Of a stretch of DNA of 48,441 nucleotides, positions 8,299 through 17,925 are shown piece after piece. The translations under genes and the position numbers were made by a program. This stretch comes from Verrucomicrobiaceae bacterium (GTDB lineage: Bacteria; Pseudomonadota; Gammaproteobacteria; Pseudomonadales; CAMLJR01): NCBI GenBank assembly GCA_028293825.1, contig JAQGNY010000035.1:1-48441 (forward strand), read 5' to 3'. Below the pieces are notes generated by a model. That model was not told the origin of the DNA. It ran no database searches and was given only the letters and a program-made list of their open reading frames with translations. The first letter of the stretch is position 1. Each line of letters begins with the position of its first letter.

Positions 8299-10734
8299 TC
8301 AAAATTTCAAGCGGACGCCCGTTGTCAGCGTGCGGGGTTGACCGGCCCAAATCGAGCCGGACGCTGCTTCCAAATTTGCCGATGGATTTTGCAAGCCGGT
8401 CGTCGCGCTGATCGTGTCGGAAATATTCGAAGCCGATGCCACGTAGCGGCGGTTAAACATATTGCGAATCTCGAAGAATAAATGCAGATCGTCGATGACG
8501 CTTCCATTCAACTTGGTATCGTAATGCGCGTTGAAGTTATACAGCGAATAACCCGGAATTTTCAGCAGATTCGCGTTATCCATGTACGCGGCTTCACGAT
8601 AATCCGACTCGATAAAACCGCCGAGCCCTTGCAACAAGCCCGCTTTCTGATCGTAGCCAATACGCAAGTGCAACGTCTGTGGAGCGACGCCGGGAATTTT
8701 ATTGCCCGAGCGATCAAACGCCGTCGATTGCGTACCGGCGCTGAGGCGCTCGCTATATTTGTCGTAGTACTGATCGTTGCGCAAATACGCTGCGGCCAAA
8801 TACGCGTCCGGCAAAAAGTCGGCAAACGGTCGCCAGTGAATTCCTGCCTCAATACCGCGATGTATCGAGCGCGGCGCGTTAAACGTGTACGTTTGCAAAC
8901 TGGCGCCGGGCGATTGCGATACTAATTCATCGCGAAAGCGTTCATAAAATGCCGTCACGCTGGCATTAAAAAATGGCGTGGGCGACCACATTGCACCGAT
9001 ATCCAAACCGGTATTGCGCTGCGGATCGAGCTGCGTGTTATTGCCCGCAACACCGGCCGAGGTCACAAATAAATTGGTGGCCTGCGGTGTACCGTAACCG
9101 GTGGCAACGCGTGCATGTAAACGCCACGATGCAATGGGCTCGAAAATAACGCTGACTTCCGGCGCGACATTGGTGTAATCACGTCGACCGACCACGCTGG
9201 TGGTAGTCGGCGCCGCCGCCGTCGGATAACCGAATGCCATTGAAGTAGCATCGAGCAATGTGCGCTCGACGCCGATACCAGCAACACCACTCCACTGCGC
9301 ATTAAATTGCAATTCTTCGCGCGCCCGCGCGCCGTAGTTAAAATGGCTGCCATTGACGGTTTGCGTCAAACCGCCCTGCACTGCTTTATCACCGGGACCT
9401 TTATTACCGCCCGGCGCGACGTTGTAAGTATTCGAATTAATATTTTCGTAATTCGCGAACACGCCGACAAAATGCGTCGCTTTAAATCCGAGCAATTCAT
9501 CGTCAATCGTGACATCGCTAATAATATTGAACGAGGGAAATGTGCCGACCGAACTACTCGAATTGGTAGGCTGTTTAATATCGCGGTTGTCGAACACAAA
9601 TTGCGTGCGCCACATCGTTTCAGCATCGAACGCATGCTCCCAACGCGCGGCGGCGATAGTGCGACGATCGTGGCGACCGATGCCCGCATCATCGGCACTC
9701 AAGCTAACACGCGGACCATTGAAACCATTCGCGAGCAATGCAACCGGCGCGCAACCGCTGACTGCAATATTGTCGCAACCTTTTTGATAGGGGTTTTGTT
9801 TGTATTGATTTAACGACAATCGCACCGATACGTCGGCATCCATATTGTTGTTTACAAATTTAAACGTGAATTTATCGCTGTCGGTGGGCGTGTACGTCGC
9901 CAATAAATTCACTGTGTCGGTATCGAAACCGCTGTGATTGGTAAAACCGTCACCGGCAACATAACTGGCAAAGGCGCTGTATTCGAAGCTATCGGTTTTT
10001 TTGCCGAGCGTGACGTAGTGATTGCGATAGCCGAAGCGACCAATATCGGTGCCGACTTCCACACCGTTGATATCTGCGCCACGACGCGATTTGAAATTGA
10101 TCATGCCGCCGGTGGCGTAGTTACCGTACAGCGCCGAACCCGGTCCTTGAAACACATCAATGCCGGTGTATACGTGCGGATCAATTAAATCGGTACGCGC
10201 CAAGCCATCGGGCTGCGTCACCGGAAAACTGTCTTCGAAAACCTGCACGTTGCGAACACCGAATGTCTGCCGTGCATTCGAACCGCGTACCGATATCGAC
10301 ACATCGCGCGGACCATTGCCCTGCGCGACGGTCACACCCGGTGTTAGCACCATTAATTCGCCGATCGTAAACGCGCCCGAATTTTTAAATTGCTCGCGAT
10401 CGATGGCGGTTACCGTTTGCCCTTTCGGCTGACTGAAAATCTCGCGGTGTCCGGTAACGAAAACTTCGCTTAACGATAATTCTTCCTGAGCAAGCGATGC
10501 CGATTTTTTATGCAGCAGCGCGGTATCGACTGGTGCAGCCGCCTGCGCATCTAAATCAGCAAGCTGCGCTTTTATTGCATCCATCTGCCGCAATAAATCA
10601 GCGCGCTGTTTTGCAATCACAGCCGCGTCGGCAGCAAAACTCAACGACGAATAAGCGATTAAGACTGCTGCAGCAGTGACCGCCGCAATTAACGAAAGCG
10701 GGAAGTTAATTATCGAAAGAAGGGATTTTTGCAC
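8299..10734 (-). CDS. TonB-dependent outer-membrane receptor
   Basis: Outer-membrane gated channel of 811 residues. The GTG start at 10734 gives a signal peptide ending near LSFAADA. A short coiled-coil-like stretch (AKQRADLLRQMDAIKAQLADLDA) and a possible TonB box (LSLSEVFVTG) follow. The plug domain is clear: IGELMVLTPGVTVAQG, SISVRGSN, and GPGSALYGNYATGGMINF. The barrel runs to the last residues TTGVRLKF with terminal phenylalanine, as expected for BamA-dependent insertion. The neighbouring PepSY protein suggests a metal-complex or siderophore substrate, but no substrate motif can be read. No Fur box was seen upstream. The 86-base gap to the sensor kinase gene could hold its own promoter. 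Confidence 0.92.
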   Translation of the reverse strand: MQKSLLSIINFPLSLIAAVTAAAVLIAYSSLSFAADAAVIAKQRADLLRQMDAIKAQLADLDAQAAAPVDTALLHKKSASLAQEELSLSEVFVTGHREIFSQPKGQTVTAIDREQFKNSGAFTIGELMVLTPGVTVAQGNGPRDVSISVRGSNARQTFGVRNVQVFEDSFPVTQPDGLARTDLIDPHVYTGIDVFQGPGSALYGNYATGGMINFKSRRGADINGVEVGTDIGRFGYRNHYVTLGKKTDSFEYSAFASYVAGDGFTNHSGFDTDTVNLLATYTPTDSDKFTFKFVNNNMDADVSVRLSLNQYKQNPYQKGCDNIAVSGCAPVALLANGFNGPRVSLSADDAGIGRHDRRTIAAARWEHAFDAETMWRTQFVFDNRDIKQPTNSSSSVGTFPSFNIISDVTIDDELLGFKATHFVGVFANYENINSNTYNVAPGGNKGPGDKAVQGGLTQTVNGSHFNYGARAREELQFNAQWSGVAGIGVERTLLDATSMAFGYPTAAAPTTTSVVGRRDYTNVAPEVSVIFEPIASWRLHARVATGYGTPQATNLFVTSAGVAGNNTQLDPQRNTGLDIGAMWSPTPFFNASVTAFYERFRDELVSQSPGASLQTYTFNAPRSIHRGIEAGIHWRPFADFLPDAYLAAAYLRNDQYYDKYSERLSAGTQSTAFDRSGNKIPGVAPQTLHLRIGYDQKAGLLQGLGGFIESDYREAAYMDNANLLKIPGYSLYNFNAHYDTKLNGSVIDDLHLFFEIRNMFNRRYVASASNISDTISATTGLQNPSANLEAASGSIWAGQPRTLTTGVRLKF

Positions 10735-10820
10735 CGAGGTATTCCAGCTTTAATTCGGCGCGTATTGTAGAAAGCCAAACTGAAAGCCGGAATGTGACTA
10801 ATTGTCGCAGGCGAGTATTT

Positions 10821-13310
10821 TCAACTGAGCCAGCGGATTAATACTTCCGTCAACTGGCGAATATTAATCGGTTTGGTGATGTGTCCATTCATGCCGGCCG
10901 CAAAGCAGCGATCGCGATCCTCGGACATCACATCCGCCGTCATCGCCACGATGGGCAACTCCGCGGCATCTTTTAAATGGCGAATTTCTCGGGTAGCTGC
11001 GAACCCATCCATCACCGGCATTTGAATATCCATCAATACCAGCCGGTAATAGTTGCTGCCATTCGCCCTCACCAAATCGAGCGCTTCCTGTCCGTTCGCA
11101 GCAACTTCGGCATTGACGCCGAGGTAATTTAAAATCGCGCGTGCGACCTGTTGATTCAATTCGCTGTCTTCGACCAGTAGCACGCGTGCGCCGGCGAATT
11201 TAAGCAATTCGCCATTGGTATCCGCCGCCCGCGCGACCGCAGGCACTGCCGTTTTTGCACGTTCGAGTGGAATCACAAAACTGAAATTGCTGCCCTGCCC
11301 AGGCGTGCTGACGACATCGATATCGCCGCCCATCATGCCCGCCAAACGTTTGCAAATGGCGAGGCCCAGACCGCTGCCACCATAGCGCCGCGTGGTCGAG
11401 GCATCGCCCTGCCGGAAAACTTCAAACAATATGCCGCGCTGCTCGGCGCTCAAACCAATACCAGTGTCCTGCACTGAAAATCGCAGCTGTACATCGCCTG
11501 GATTAATTGCTTCTGCGCGGACCGTGATCGTGACCGAACCGCTGTCGGTAAATTTAATGGCGTTACCGCCGAGATTCACCAAAATCTGTTTGATGCGCAA
11601 TGAATCGCCGCGCAGATCGAGCGGTATGTCGGCAGAAAAATCAGTGCGCAAATGCAGGTGCTTTTCGTCGGCCTTCGCTTGCAAAATCATCGCTACATTT
11701 TGCAATAACGCATCGAGTCGGAAATCCACCGACTCCAATTCCAGCTTGCCGGCTTCTATTTTCGACAGATCGAGAATGTCGTTCAATATCGCCAACAAAA
11801 ACTCGGCGGCGCTTTCGGTCTTTTCCGCATACTCCATTTGAATCGTGGACAGCGGTGTTTTTTGCAGCAAAAAATTTAGACCGAGAATTGCATTTAACGG
11901 CGTGCGAATTTCGTGACTCATATTGGCGAGGAACGCGCTTTTCGCCATATTCGCCGCTTCTGCAACTTCCTTCGCAGCCAGCAGTTCTTCGTTGAGTCGT
12001 TTGCGCTCGGTGATATCTTCTTTCACCGCGACGTAATGAGTAATTTTGCCGTGGGCATCGCTAACCGGCGCTATGGCAGAGCTTTCCCAAAATTCTTCGC
12101 CGGATTTTTTTCGATTGTGAAATTCGCCGCGCCAGATTTCGCCTTCCACGAGATTTTTCCATAACCCCGTATAGACATCGTCCGCCATTTTGCCGGATTT
12201 AAGCAGACGTGGATTTTCGCCCAGCACTTCATCCTGCACGTAGCCAGTCGCATCGGTGAATTGTGGATTTACATATTCGATATCGCCGCTGGCATCCGTA
12301 ATCATCACGCTGGCGGGTGAATGCTCGACCGCGCTCGATAATTGCCGCAATTTTTCCTGATAATCTTTGCGCTCGATAAACCGGATTAATTCGCTATTCG
12401 TTTGCTCGAATAGAAAATTCCAACACTGACGGTCGAGCATTTTGGTTGGATGCAAAAATAGAAATCCCGCGCGCAATCGACCGGAAATAACAATCGGCAT
12501 CCAATAACCAAAATGGATTGGGCCGCGATAAAAGCCCGATTGCACAACACGGCGCAGCGCCACTTCGTCCAACCAATCGGCTTCGGATCGACTTTGCAGA
12601 TCTTTAAAAATTGCGCTGAGCGCACTGTCGTTGTCCGCAGCCAGAATCAATTCATCATCGGCGAAGGTGGCAACAATTTGCGCGCTGTGTTGACGCGTGC
12701 CTTTAAACGAACTCGCGGCGGCCCAATGCCAGCCGCCGCAACGCGCCAGCAGGTCGAGTGCGGAAGCCAATAATTCCGGCACCAGCGAACTGGCTTCGGC
12801 TGCCAACGCCAATTCGTCGACAAGGCGTTTGGTGAGCTCTCGCACGGCGAGATGCTCGGTGCTTTCTTGAATTTGAGTTTGTAAAAGAGCGTTATCTTGA
12901 ATTTGCGCCCGCAACTCTTCATGGGCTTGGCGCTGCGATTTATGTCGCTCCAACGCCATTTGAATAGTCGCGTGTAATTCACGTTCGGAAAAAGGTTTTA
13001 ATAAATAGCCGTACGGTTTGGTGGCACGCGCACGCATGAGCGTGGCTTCTTCGGAGTAGGCCGTCAGAAATACGACCGGCGTATCGGCCGTTTCACCGAT
13101 ACGAGCGGCAGTTTCGATGCCGTCGAAATCACCTTCGATATTAATATCCATCAGGACAATATCGGGCTGACCGTGTTCGACATTGTTCAGCGCTTGCGCG
13201 CCGCTTGCGCAAATTACCGGCACATCGTATCCAAGCTTGACCAAACGCTGCTGCAAATTCAGTGCAACGATACGTTCATCTTCAACAACCAATACCTTGG
13301 TGGCTGACAT
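10821..13310 (-). CDS. Hybrid sensor histidine kinase (REC-GAF-like-PAS-HisKA-HATPase-REC)
   Basis: Soluble hybrid kinase of 829 residues with no membrane segment. Order: a receiver at about 1-125 (phospho-acceptor D55 in [10 protein letters not shown]105), a short coiled coil, a GAF-like region at about 150-310, PAS at about 317-433, HisKA with H466 in MSHEIRTP, HATPase_c with N box, DTGIGL and GGSGLGL motifs up to about 683, then a second receiver with D761 in [14 protein letters not shown] good AGGAG site precedes ATG 13310. It is 41 bases downstream of the HisKA_2 kinase gene, so the two are likely an operon and may form a phosphorelay. The N-terminal receiver could be controlled by another kinase. 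No output regulator lies beside them; the TonB gene downstream is a possible target only by position. Confidence 0.93.
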   Translation of the reverse strand: MSATKVLVVEDERIVALNLQQRLVKLGYDVPVICASGAQALNNVEHGQPDIVLMDINIEGDFDGIETAARIGETADTPVVFLTAYSEEATLMRARATKPYGYLLKPFSERELHATIQMALERHKSQRQAHEELRAQIQDNALLQTQIQESTEHLAVRELTKRLVDELALAAEASSLVPELLASALDLLARCGGWHWAAASSFKGTRQHSAQIVATFADDELILAADNDSALSAIFKDLQSRSEADWLDEVALRRVVQSGFYRGPIHFGYWMPIVISGRLRAGFLFLHPTKMLDRQCWNFLFEQTNSELIRFIERKDYQEKLRQLSSAVEHSPASVMITDASGDIEYVNPQFTDATGYVQDEVLGENPRLLKSGKMADDVYTGLWKNLVEGEIWRGEFHNRKKSGEEFWESSAIAPVSDAHGKITHYVAVKEDITERKRLNEELLAAKEVAEAANMAKSAFLANMSHEIRTPLNAILGLNFLLQKTPLSTIQMEYAEKTESAAEFLLAILNDILDLSKIEAGKLELESVDFRLDALLQNVAMILQAKADEKHLHLRTDFSADIPLDLRGDSLRIKQILVNLGGNAIKFTDSGSVTITVRAEAINPGDVQLRFSVQDTGIGLSAEQRGILFEVFRQGDASTTRRYGGSGLGLAICKRLAGMMGGDIDVVSTPGQGSNFSFVIPLERAKTAVPAVARAADTNGELLKFAGARVLLVEDSELNQQVARAILNYLGVNAEVAANGQEALDLVRANGSNYYRLVLMDIQMPVMDGFAATREIRHLKDAAELPIVAMTADVMSEDRDRCFAAGMNGHITKPINIRQLTEVLIRWLS

Positions 13311-13351
13311 TTTCTTGCTCCTATTTGCTTAGCGTAATAGCCCGCCTGGCG

Positions 13352-14788
13352 CTATAACGAAAACCGCAGCGAAAAGCGCGTGGGATTCGCACGCTTAATT
13401 TCTAACTTACCGCCGATCTGTTCGGCCAACAAATTAATTAACTGTAAGCCCAACGTGCCGGTTAAACCCAAATCGATATGCTCCGCAATGCCGATGCCGT
13501 CATCGACAACGCTTAGTTCGACCATATCACCAATCGCGATGAATGAAATTGAAATTGACCCACGGCTTCGACCGACAAAGGCATGCTTTAATGAATTCGT
13601 CACTAATTCATTAACAATTAACCCACACGGAATCGCTTTATTAATCGACAGCGGAATATCCATGGCATCGAAGCTTAATTGAATGTGTCCGTCATCGACG
13701 CCATAAGAGGCCAATAACGAATTCCCAATAAGATCGAGCACATTCTTGAACTCAATCGCTGCAAAATCTTTCGATTGATATAAGGTCTGGTGAATGATCG
13801 CCATCGAGCGAATGCGGTTTTGGCTGTCTTTTAACATATCGCGCACAACCGGATCCGCGATTTGCGTGCACTGTAAATCGAGCAAACTGTGCACGATCTG
13901 CAAATTATTTTTTACGCGGTGATGAATTTCACCAAGCAGAATATCTTTCTCCGCCAATGCTTTTTTAATGCTTTCTTCTTTTTGTTTACGGTCGGAAATA
14001 TCGACAATCGCCGATAGCACCATAGGCCCCTGCTCAGTTTCGATCGGATTTAAACCGATCTCGACTGGGAATTCGCTGCCGTCTTTACGTAGCCCGAATA
14101 AATCGCGCCCGGCGCCCATTGGCCGCGATTGCGGATCGCTGTAAAACGATTTCCGCATCTGCGGATGATGCTTACGAAAACGCTCGGGCACCAACATTTC
14201 TACAGCGCGCCCCAATAACTCCGAGCGTGAATAACCGAATACGCGCTCAGCCTGGGCGTTTACCATTTCGATTTTGCCGCTTTCATTAATCATCACCATC
14301 GCGCTGGGCGCGGACTCCACCACCAGCCGAAAGCGCTCGTCCATTTGTTTGCGCGTGGAAATATCGCGGGTTACGACGGCAAATCCGCGCGGCTCATTGG
14401 CGTCATCGAACAACAAAGTAATAACAACCTGTGCGTAGAAGCGCGAGCCATCGCTGCGCAAGCGCCAACCTTCGGTGACGTAATTACCGTGCACGCGGGT
14501 GGCGGCAAGTTCACGCTGCGGTAAGCTGCCGGTAATATCATCGGGTGTGTAAAAGATGGAAGAGTGGTGACCGACGACTTCGTCGGCGCTGTAGCCGGTC
14601 ATGCGTTCGGCACCGATATTCCAGTTAGCGACGTGGCCGCGAATATCGAGCAGACAAATTGAGTAATCCTGTACAGAAGAAACGAGCAGCCGGAAATTTT
14701 CTTCGCTGTCGTGTAATGCGCGGGCTGTCGTCACCTCAGCGTGAACTTCGGATTTACGGACCTTGCTATCCATAAAAGCAGCCGCCAT
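13352..14788 (-). CDS. PAS-PAS sensor histidine kinase, HisKA_2 family
   Basis: Soluble kinase of about 478 residues. Two PAS domains follow each other (roughly residues 28-146 and 150-270 from ATG 14788); the second ends with VLSAIVDISDRKQKEE. Next is a HisKA_2 dimerisation/phosphotransfer domain with the signature EIHHRVKNNLQIV, then an ATPase domain with LIVNELVTNSLKHAF and DDGIGI. HisKA_2 kinases often respond to light, redox or stress and use non-standard response regulators. The start is ambiguous: the frame continues to a TTG at 14860, but ATG 14788 or 14773 is more likely because upstream residues show no domain. The hybrid kinase follows after 41 bases. Confidence 0.9.
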   Translation of the reverse strand: MAAAFMDSKVRKSEVHAEVTTARALHDSEENFRLLVSSVQDYSICLLDIRGHVANWNIGAERMTGYSADEVVGHHSSIFYTPDDITGSLPQRELAATRVHGNYVTEGWRLRSDGSRFYAQVVITLLFDDANEPRGFAVVTRDISTRKQMDERFRLVVESAPSAMVMINESGKIEMVNAQAERVFGYSRSELLGRAVEMLVPERFRKHHPQMRKSFYSDPQSRPMGAGRDLFGLRKDGSEFPVEIGLNPIETEQGPMVLSAIVDISDRKQKEESIKKALAEKDILLGEIHHRVKNNLQIVHSLLDLQCTQIADPVVRDMLKDSQNRIRSMAIIHQTLYQSKDFAAIEFKNVLDLIGNSLLASYGVDDGHIQLSFDAMDIPLSINKAIPCGLIVNELVTNSLKHAFVGRSRGSISISFIAIGDMVELSVVDDGIGIAEHIDLGLTGTLGLQLINLLAEQIGGKLEIKRANPTRFSLRFSL

Positions 14789-15024
14789 AAAAATGTCCGC
14801 GCACAAAAAAGCGGAATAACAATTCCAGACGGGGTTGTTGCTGACCGAATCCACACGCAAAACAGCTCATTGCGACTGGCATCCTCTGCTTGTTATTTAT
14901 AAATGCTTTGCAGTACCGCCTTAAACATTAAACAAACGTTCAATTAACATGCAAAACACGGGCTAATATGCATAAAGAGGAACTTGTCAAAAGACTTTAG
15001 CGTAATGCATCACACATGAGACAA

Positions 15025-15030
15025 TATAAT
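15025..15030 (+). promoter_or_regulatory. Candidate -10 element for rlmG
   Basis: A perfect TATAAT lies 21 bases upstream of the rlmG start codon. No good -35 is seen at 16-18 bases (the nearest TTGTCA is too far upstream), so this would give a short leader and a weak or activator-dependent promoter. Confidence 0.4.
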
Positions 15031-15051
15031 TAAAACGAATTCGCTATAACT

Positions 15052-16203
15052 ATGACCACACCTACAACTTTCAGTAACGCCTTCGGCACTTTCGACATCT
15101 ATCGACGACCGGCACGCCACGATAAGTCGTTGCAGGCATGGGATGCGGCCGACGATTATTTGCTCGAAACACTTAAAACTAAAAATTTACATGTCGACGA
15201 CGTATTGATCGTTAACGATCAGTTCGGCGCACTCGGCATCGCCTTGAATGCATACACTATTTGCAGCTGGAGCGATTCGCGCACGGCGCATTTGGCACTT
15301 TCTGACAATATTAAACACAATCGCTTAGCTGCGTTTTTCACTCCGGAGCTATTGCCGGGGACACAGCGACCAGAGCGGACATTCGATGCAGTGCTTTGGC
15401 GAATTCCAAAAACATTGGCGCTATTTGACCAACAGTTAAATGCATTAAAACTTTGTACCAATGCCGATACATTGGTGCTAGCGGCGGGAATGCTTAAACA
15501 TTTACCCGACCGAATTTTCGAATCGCTGCAGCGTCTCGGCGATACTGTCGCGTTACCGGCGCAGAAAAAAGCGCGCGTCTTTCATATAACTCCGCATCCG
15601 CAGCACACTGAAACTGCACCGGCAATTTCTGTTTGCGCAGAACCGTCACTCACTATTCCCGACTATCAACTAACGCTGAGCGCCGGCCCCAATGTATTCG
15701 CGCGCGATAAATTCGATATCGGCGCGCGCTTTTTTATCGAACAATTTAAGCAACTGCCGCGCAGTGCACGTATCGCTGATCTCGGCTGCGGCAACGGTAT
15801 TCTCGGCATGCTGGCAAAACGTATGCAACCGTCGTCTGCTGTAGCATTTTTTGACGATTCGTATCAGGCCGTCGCAGCGGCCGAACTTAACTATCGGTAC
15901 AACGGCTTTGACGATCTATTTCCGGCCGCAACATTTCAGGTCGACGATGTATTCAGCAATTACAACGGCGCAGCGTTTGATTTGATTTTATGTAATCCAC
16001 CCTTTCATCAAGGTCATGTGGTCGGCGATCAGATCGCATGGCAAATGTTTAAACAAAGCCGCGATTTACTTACGCCACAGGGCGAACTTTGGATCGTGGG
16101 CAATCGGCATTTGCAGTATCAATCGATGTTAAAAAAGATTTTCGGCAACTGCCGACAAATCGCCGCCAACACTAAGTTCGTGGTGCTGGCCGCGCGCGCT
16201 TGA
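15052..16203 (+). CDS. rlmG: 23S rRNA (guanine-1835-N2)-methyltransferase RlmG
   Basis: SAM-dependent methyltransferase that modifies G1835 of 23S rRNA; 383 residues, close to the usual RlmG length. The N-terminal half has the degenerate methyltransferase-like domain with the family sequence LQAWDAADDYLLE. The C-terminal half is catalytic: IADLGCGNGILGMLA (SAM-binding motif I) and LILCNPPFHQGHVVGDQIAWQMF (the NPPF motif of N6/N2 base methyltransferases). The paralogue RsmC shares this layout, but the LQAWDAADDY segment favours RlmG. It is a single gene, divergent from the sensor kinase and followed by a DUF1161 gene. Confidence 0.9.
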   Translation: MTTPTTFSNAFGTFDIYRRPARHDKSLQAWDAADDYLLETLKTKNLHVDDVLIVNDQFGALGIALNAYTICSWSDSRTAHLALSDNIKHNRLAAFFTPELLPGTQRPERTFDAVLWRIPKTLALFDQQLNALKLCTNADTLVLAAGMLKHLPDRIFESLQRLGDTVALPAQKKARVFHITPHPQHTETAPAISVCAEPSLTIPDYQLTLSAGPNVFARDKFDIGARFFIEQFKQLPRSARIADLGCGNGILGMLAKRMQPSSAVAFFDDSYQAVAAAELNYRYNGFDDLFPAATFQVDDVFSNYNGAAFDLILCNPPFHQGHVVGDQIAWQMFKQSRDLLTPQGELWIVGNRHLQYQSMLKKIFGNCRQIAANTKFVVLAARA

Positions 16204-16287
16204 AAACACTCGACAAGCGGTTGCAACGCCCGCAATAATCAAGCGCCATTCCCATTCCCATCCATTTCTCACAACGGAGTCTGTGAT

Positions 16288-16551
16288 ATGAAAAATATTG
16301 CAATAGTTGTAGCAACACTCGCATTTGTAGCAGCGCCGGCATTTGCCGCTAAACCATGCGATGAATTGAAAACCGAAATCGCTGCGAAACTCGATGCCAA
16401 AGGCGTGGTCGGTTACACGCTCGATATCGTCGATACAGCTCAGATTGCTGATCAGAATGTCATCGGCAGTTGCGATGGCGGTACCAAGAAAATTACTTAC
16501 TCTCGCGGCGGTATGAAAGTCGCGAAAGAACCAGCTCCAGCTCCGCAATAA
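16288..16551 (+). CDS. DUF1161 small periplasmic protein (YnfD-like)
   Basis: Secreted protein of 87 residues with a clear signal peptide (MKNIAIVVATLAFVAAPAFA, cleavage before AKPC). The mature part has the DUF1161 pattern: KPCDELKTEIAAKLDAKGV, a YTLDIVD strand, then VIGSCDGGTKKITYSRG; the two cysteines probably form a disulfide. The tail is proline-alanine rich. Related small proteins are induced by stress in some enterobacteria, but the molecular function is unknown. A good site (ACGGAG) precedes ATG 16288, and a strong terminator follows directly, which supports expression as a single gene. Confidence 0.88.
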   Translation: MKNIAIVVATLAFVAAPAFAAKPCDELKTEIAAKLDAKGVVGYTLDIVDTAQIADQNVIGSCDGGTKKITYSRGGMKVAKEPAPAPQ

Positions 16552-16557
16552 TAGTTG

Positions 16558-16591
16558 CAGCCGGCGCATTCCTCATTGAGTGCGCCGGCTG
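16558..16591. terminator. Strong hairpin terminator after the DUF1161 gene
   Basis: An 11-base perfect stem CAGCCGGCGCA (16558-16568) pairs with TGCGCCGGCTG (16581-16591) around a 12-base loop. A T-containing but not pure T tract (AACTTACTTTATTT) follows on the plus strand. It sits between the DUF1161 gene and the convergent rlmD gene and could stop transcription from both sides. Confidence 0.75.
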
Positions 16592-16599
16592 AACTTACT

Positions 16600-17925
16600 T
16601 TATTTCCGCGCCAAACAAACAACCGCTTCGCTATGTCCGGTCTGCGGAAACATCTCGACCAACGCTGCATGCTGTAGAACAAATCCACCCTTCGCCAAAA
16701 TTTCGATATCGCGCGTCAGCGTCTGCGGGTTGCACGACACGTAAACAATGCGTTGCACTGATTTTAACGTTGCCAATGTTTCGCAGAGCAATTTCGCGCC
16801 CGCGCGCGGCGGATCAAGCAGTATCTTATTCTCGGTCAGCGTAAATTCAGCAATCGGCTCGAATAGATCGAGCACTTCAAACCGCGCATTGCCGATATTT
16901 TGCGCCATCGCATTAGCGCGAGCGCGCGCAACCATCGCCGCGCTGACCTCATAACCGACCGCAGTTTTTGCTCGGCGAGCCAGCGGCAACGTGAAATTAC
17001 CGAGCCCACAAAAAAAATCGGCGACACTGTCTTCCGCAGTCGGCGCCAACCAGTCAATTACGCGCGCGGCCAACTGATCGTTGATCGCGGGGTTCACCTG
17101 AGTGAAATCGTTAGGCGTAAAAGCAATGGAGGTCGCCTGACTCGGCACCGCGTAATTCAGCTGCGCACCATCGCCGCACAACACATTGGCCGCGCGACAC
17201 AACGCTTCCAATTTATCGGCATCCGCTTTGGGAAACGCGCGCTGCGCATGCCACGCCACCGCAATGTTGTTGCCGCTATCAACCGCCACCAGAATCTCTT
17301 CGATACGACGCCACTGCGGCAATTGCTCCAGCCATTGCGGCAATAATTGCAGCAGCGGCTGCAGGCGCGTATCGAGAATCGGACAGCTCGATACGGCCAG
17401 CACATGATGACTATTCGCCGCACGAAAACCCACAATGGGTTTACCGTCCTGCTCCGCCACAGCAAGACGCGCGCGATGACGGTAATACCACGGCTGTGCC
17501 GACAAAGTTGGCTGCCAAACGCTGCTGTCTTCCGATACGAACCCGCGCAATAACCGCTGCAACGATTGCTGTTTGTGCGCGATCTGCTCATCGGCACCGA
17601 GCATTTGCAACTGGCAGCCGCCGCAACGACCGAACAACTCGCATGGAGGAATTTGTCGTTGCGGCGCGGGTGTCAGCACCTCCAGCAATTGCGCTTCGGC
17701 AAACTCGCGCTTGTCATTGACGATGCATGCCCGCACCGTTTCACCGGGCAACGCATAGGGAACGAACACTGGCTTACGGTCACGAAAGGCCATGCCGCGA
17801 CCTTCGGCGCTCAACCGTTCGATATTCAACTCAATGGAGGTGTTAGAGGATAAGCCCGCCGGATTTTTTTCCGCTTTACGCGCAGGCGCTTTATAAAATA
17901 ATGGGCCTGATCTTTTTTGCGCCAT
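16600..17925 (-). CDS. rlmD: 23S rRNA (uracil-1939-C5)-methyltransferase RlmD
   Basis: SAM-dependent enzyme that makes m5U1939 in 23S rRNA; 441 residues. An N-terminal TRAM domain (about residues 28-82: LNIERLSAEGRGMAF through LLEVL) binds RNA. Iron-sulfur ligands are visible as C95, C101 and C104 in CELFGRCGGC plus a later cysteine in SSCPIL. The catalytic part has FFCGLGNFTLPLA, LDPPRAGA and the nucleophile in YVSCNPQTLTRD. The ATG overlaps the stop of the AddA-like gene by one base (TGATG), so it is the last gene of that operon. The mostly basic N-terminal 25 residues are typical of the family. Confidence 0.95.
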   Translation of the reverse strand: MAQKRSGPLFYKAPARKAEKNPAGLSSNTSIELNIERLSAEGRGMAFRDRKPVFVPYALPGETVRACIVNDKREFAEAQLLEVLTPAPQRQIPPCELFGRCGGCQLQMLGADEQIAHKQQSLQRLLRGFVSEDSSVWQPTLSAQPWYYRHRARLAVAEQDGKPIVGFRAANSHHVLAVSSCPILDTRLQPLLQLLPQWLEQLPQWRRIEEILVAVDSGNNIAVAWHAQRAFPKADADKLEALCRAANVLCGDGAQLNYAVPSQATSIAFTPNDFTQVNPAINDQLAARVIDWLAPTAEDSVADFFCGLGNFTLPLARRAKTAVGYEVSAAMVARARANAMAQNIGNARFEVLDLFEPIAEFTLTENKILLDPPRAGAKLLCETLATLKSVQRIVYVSCNPQTLTRDIEILAKGGFVLQHAALVEMFPQTGHSEAVVCLARK

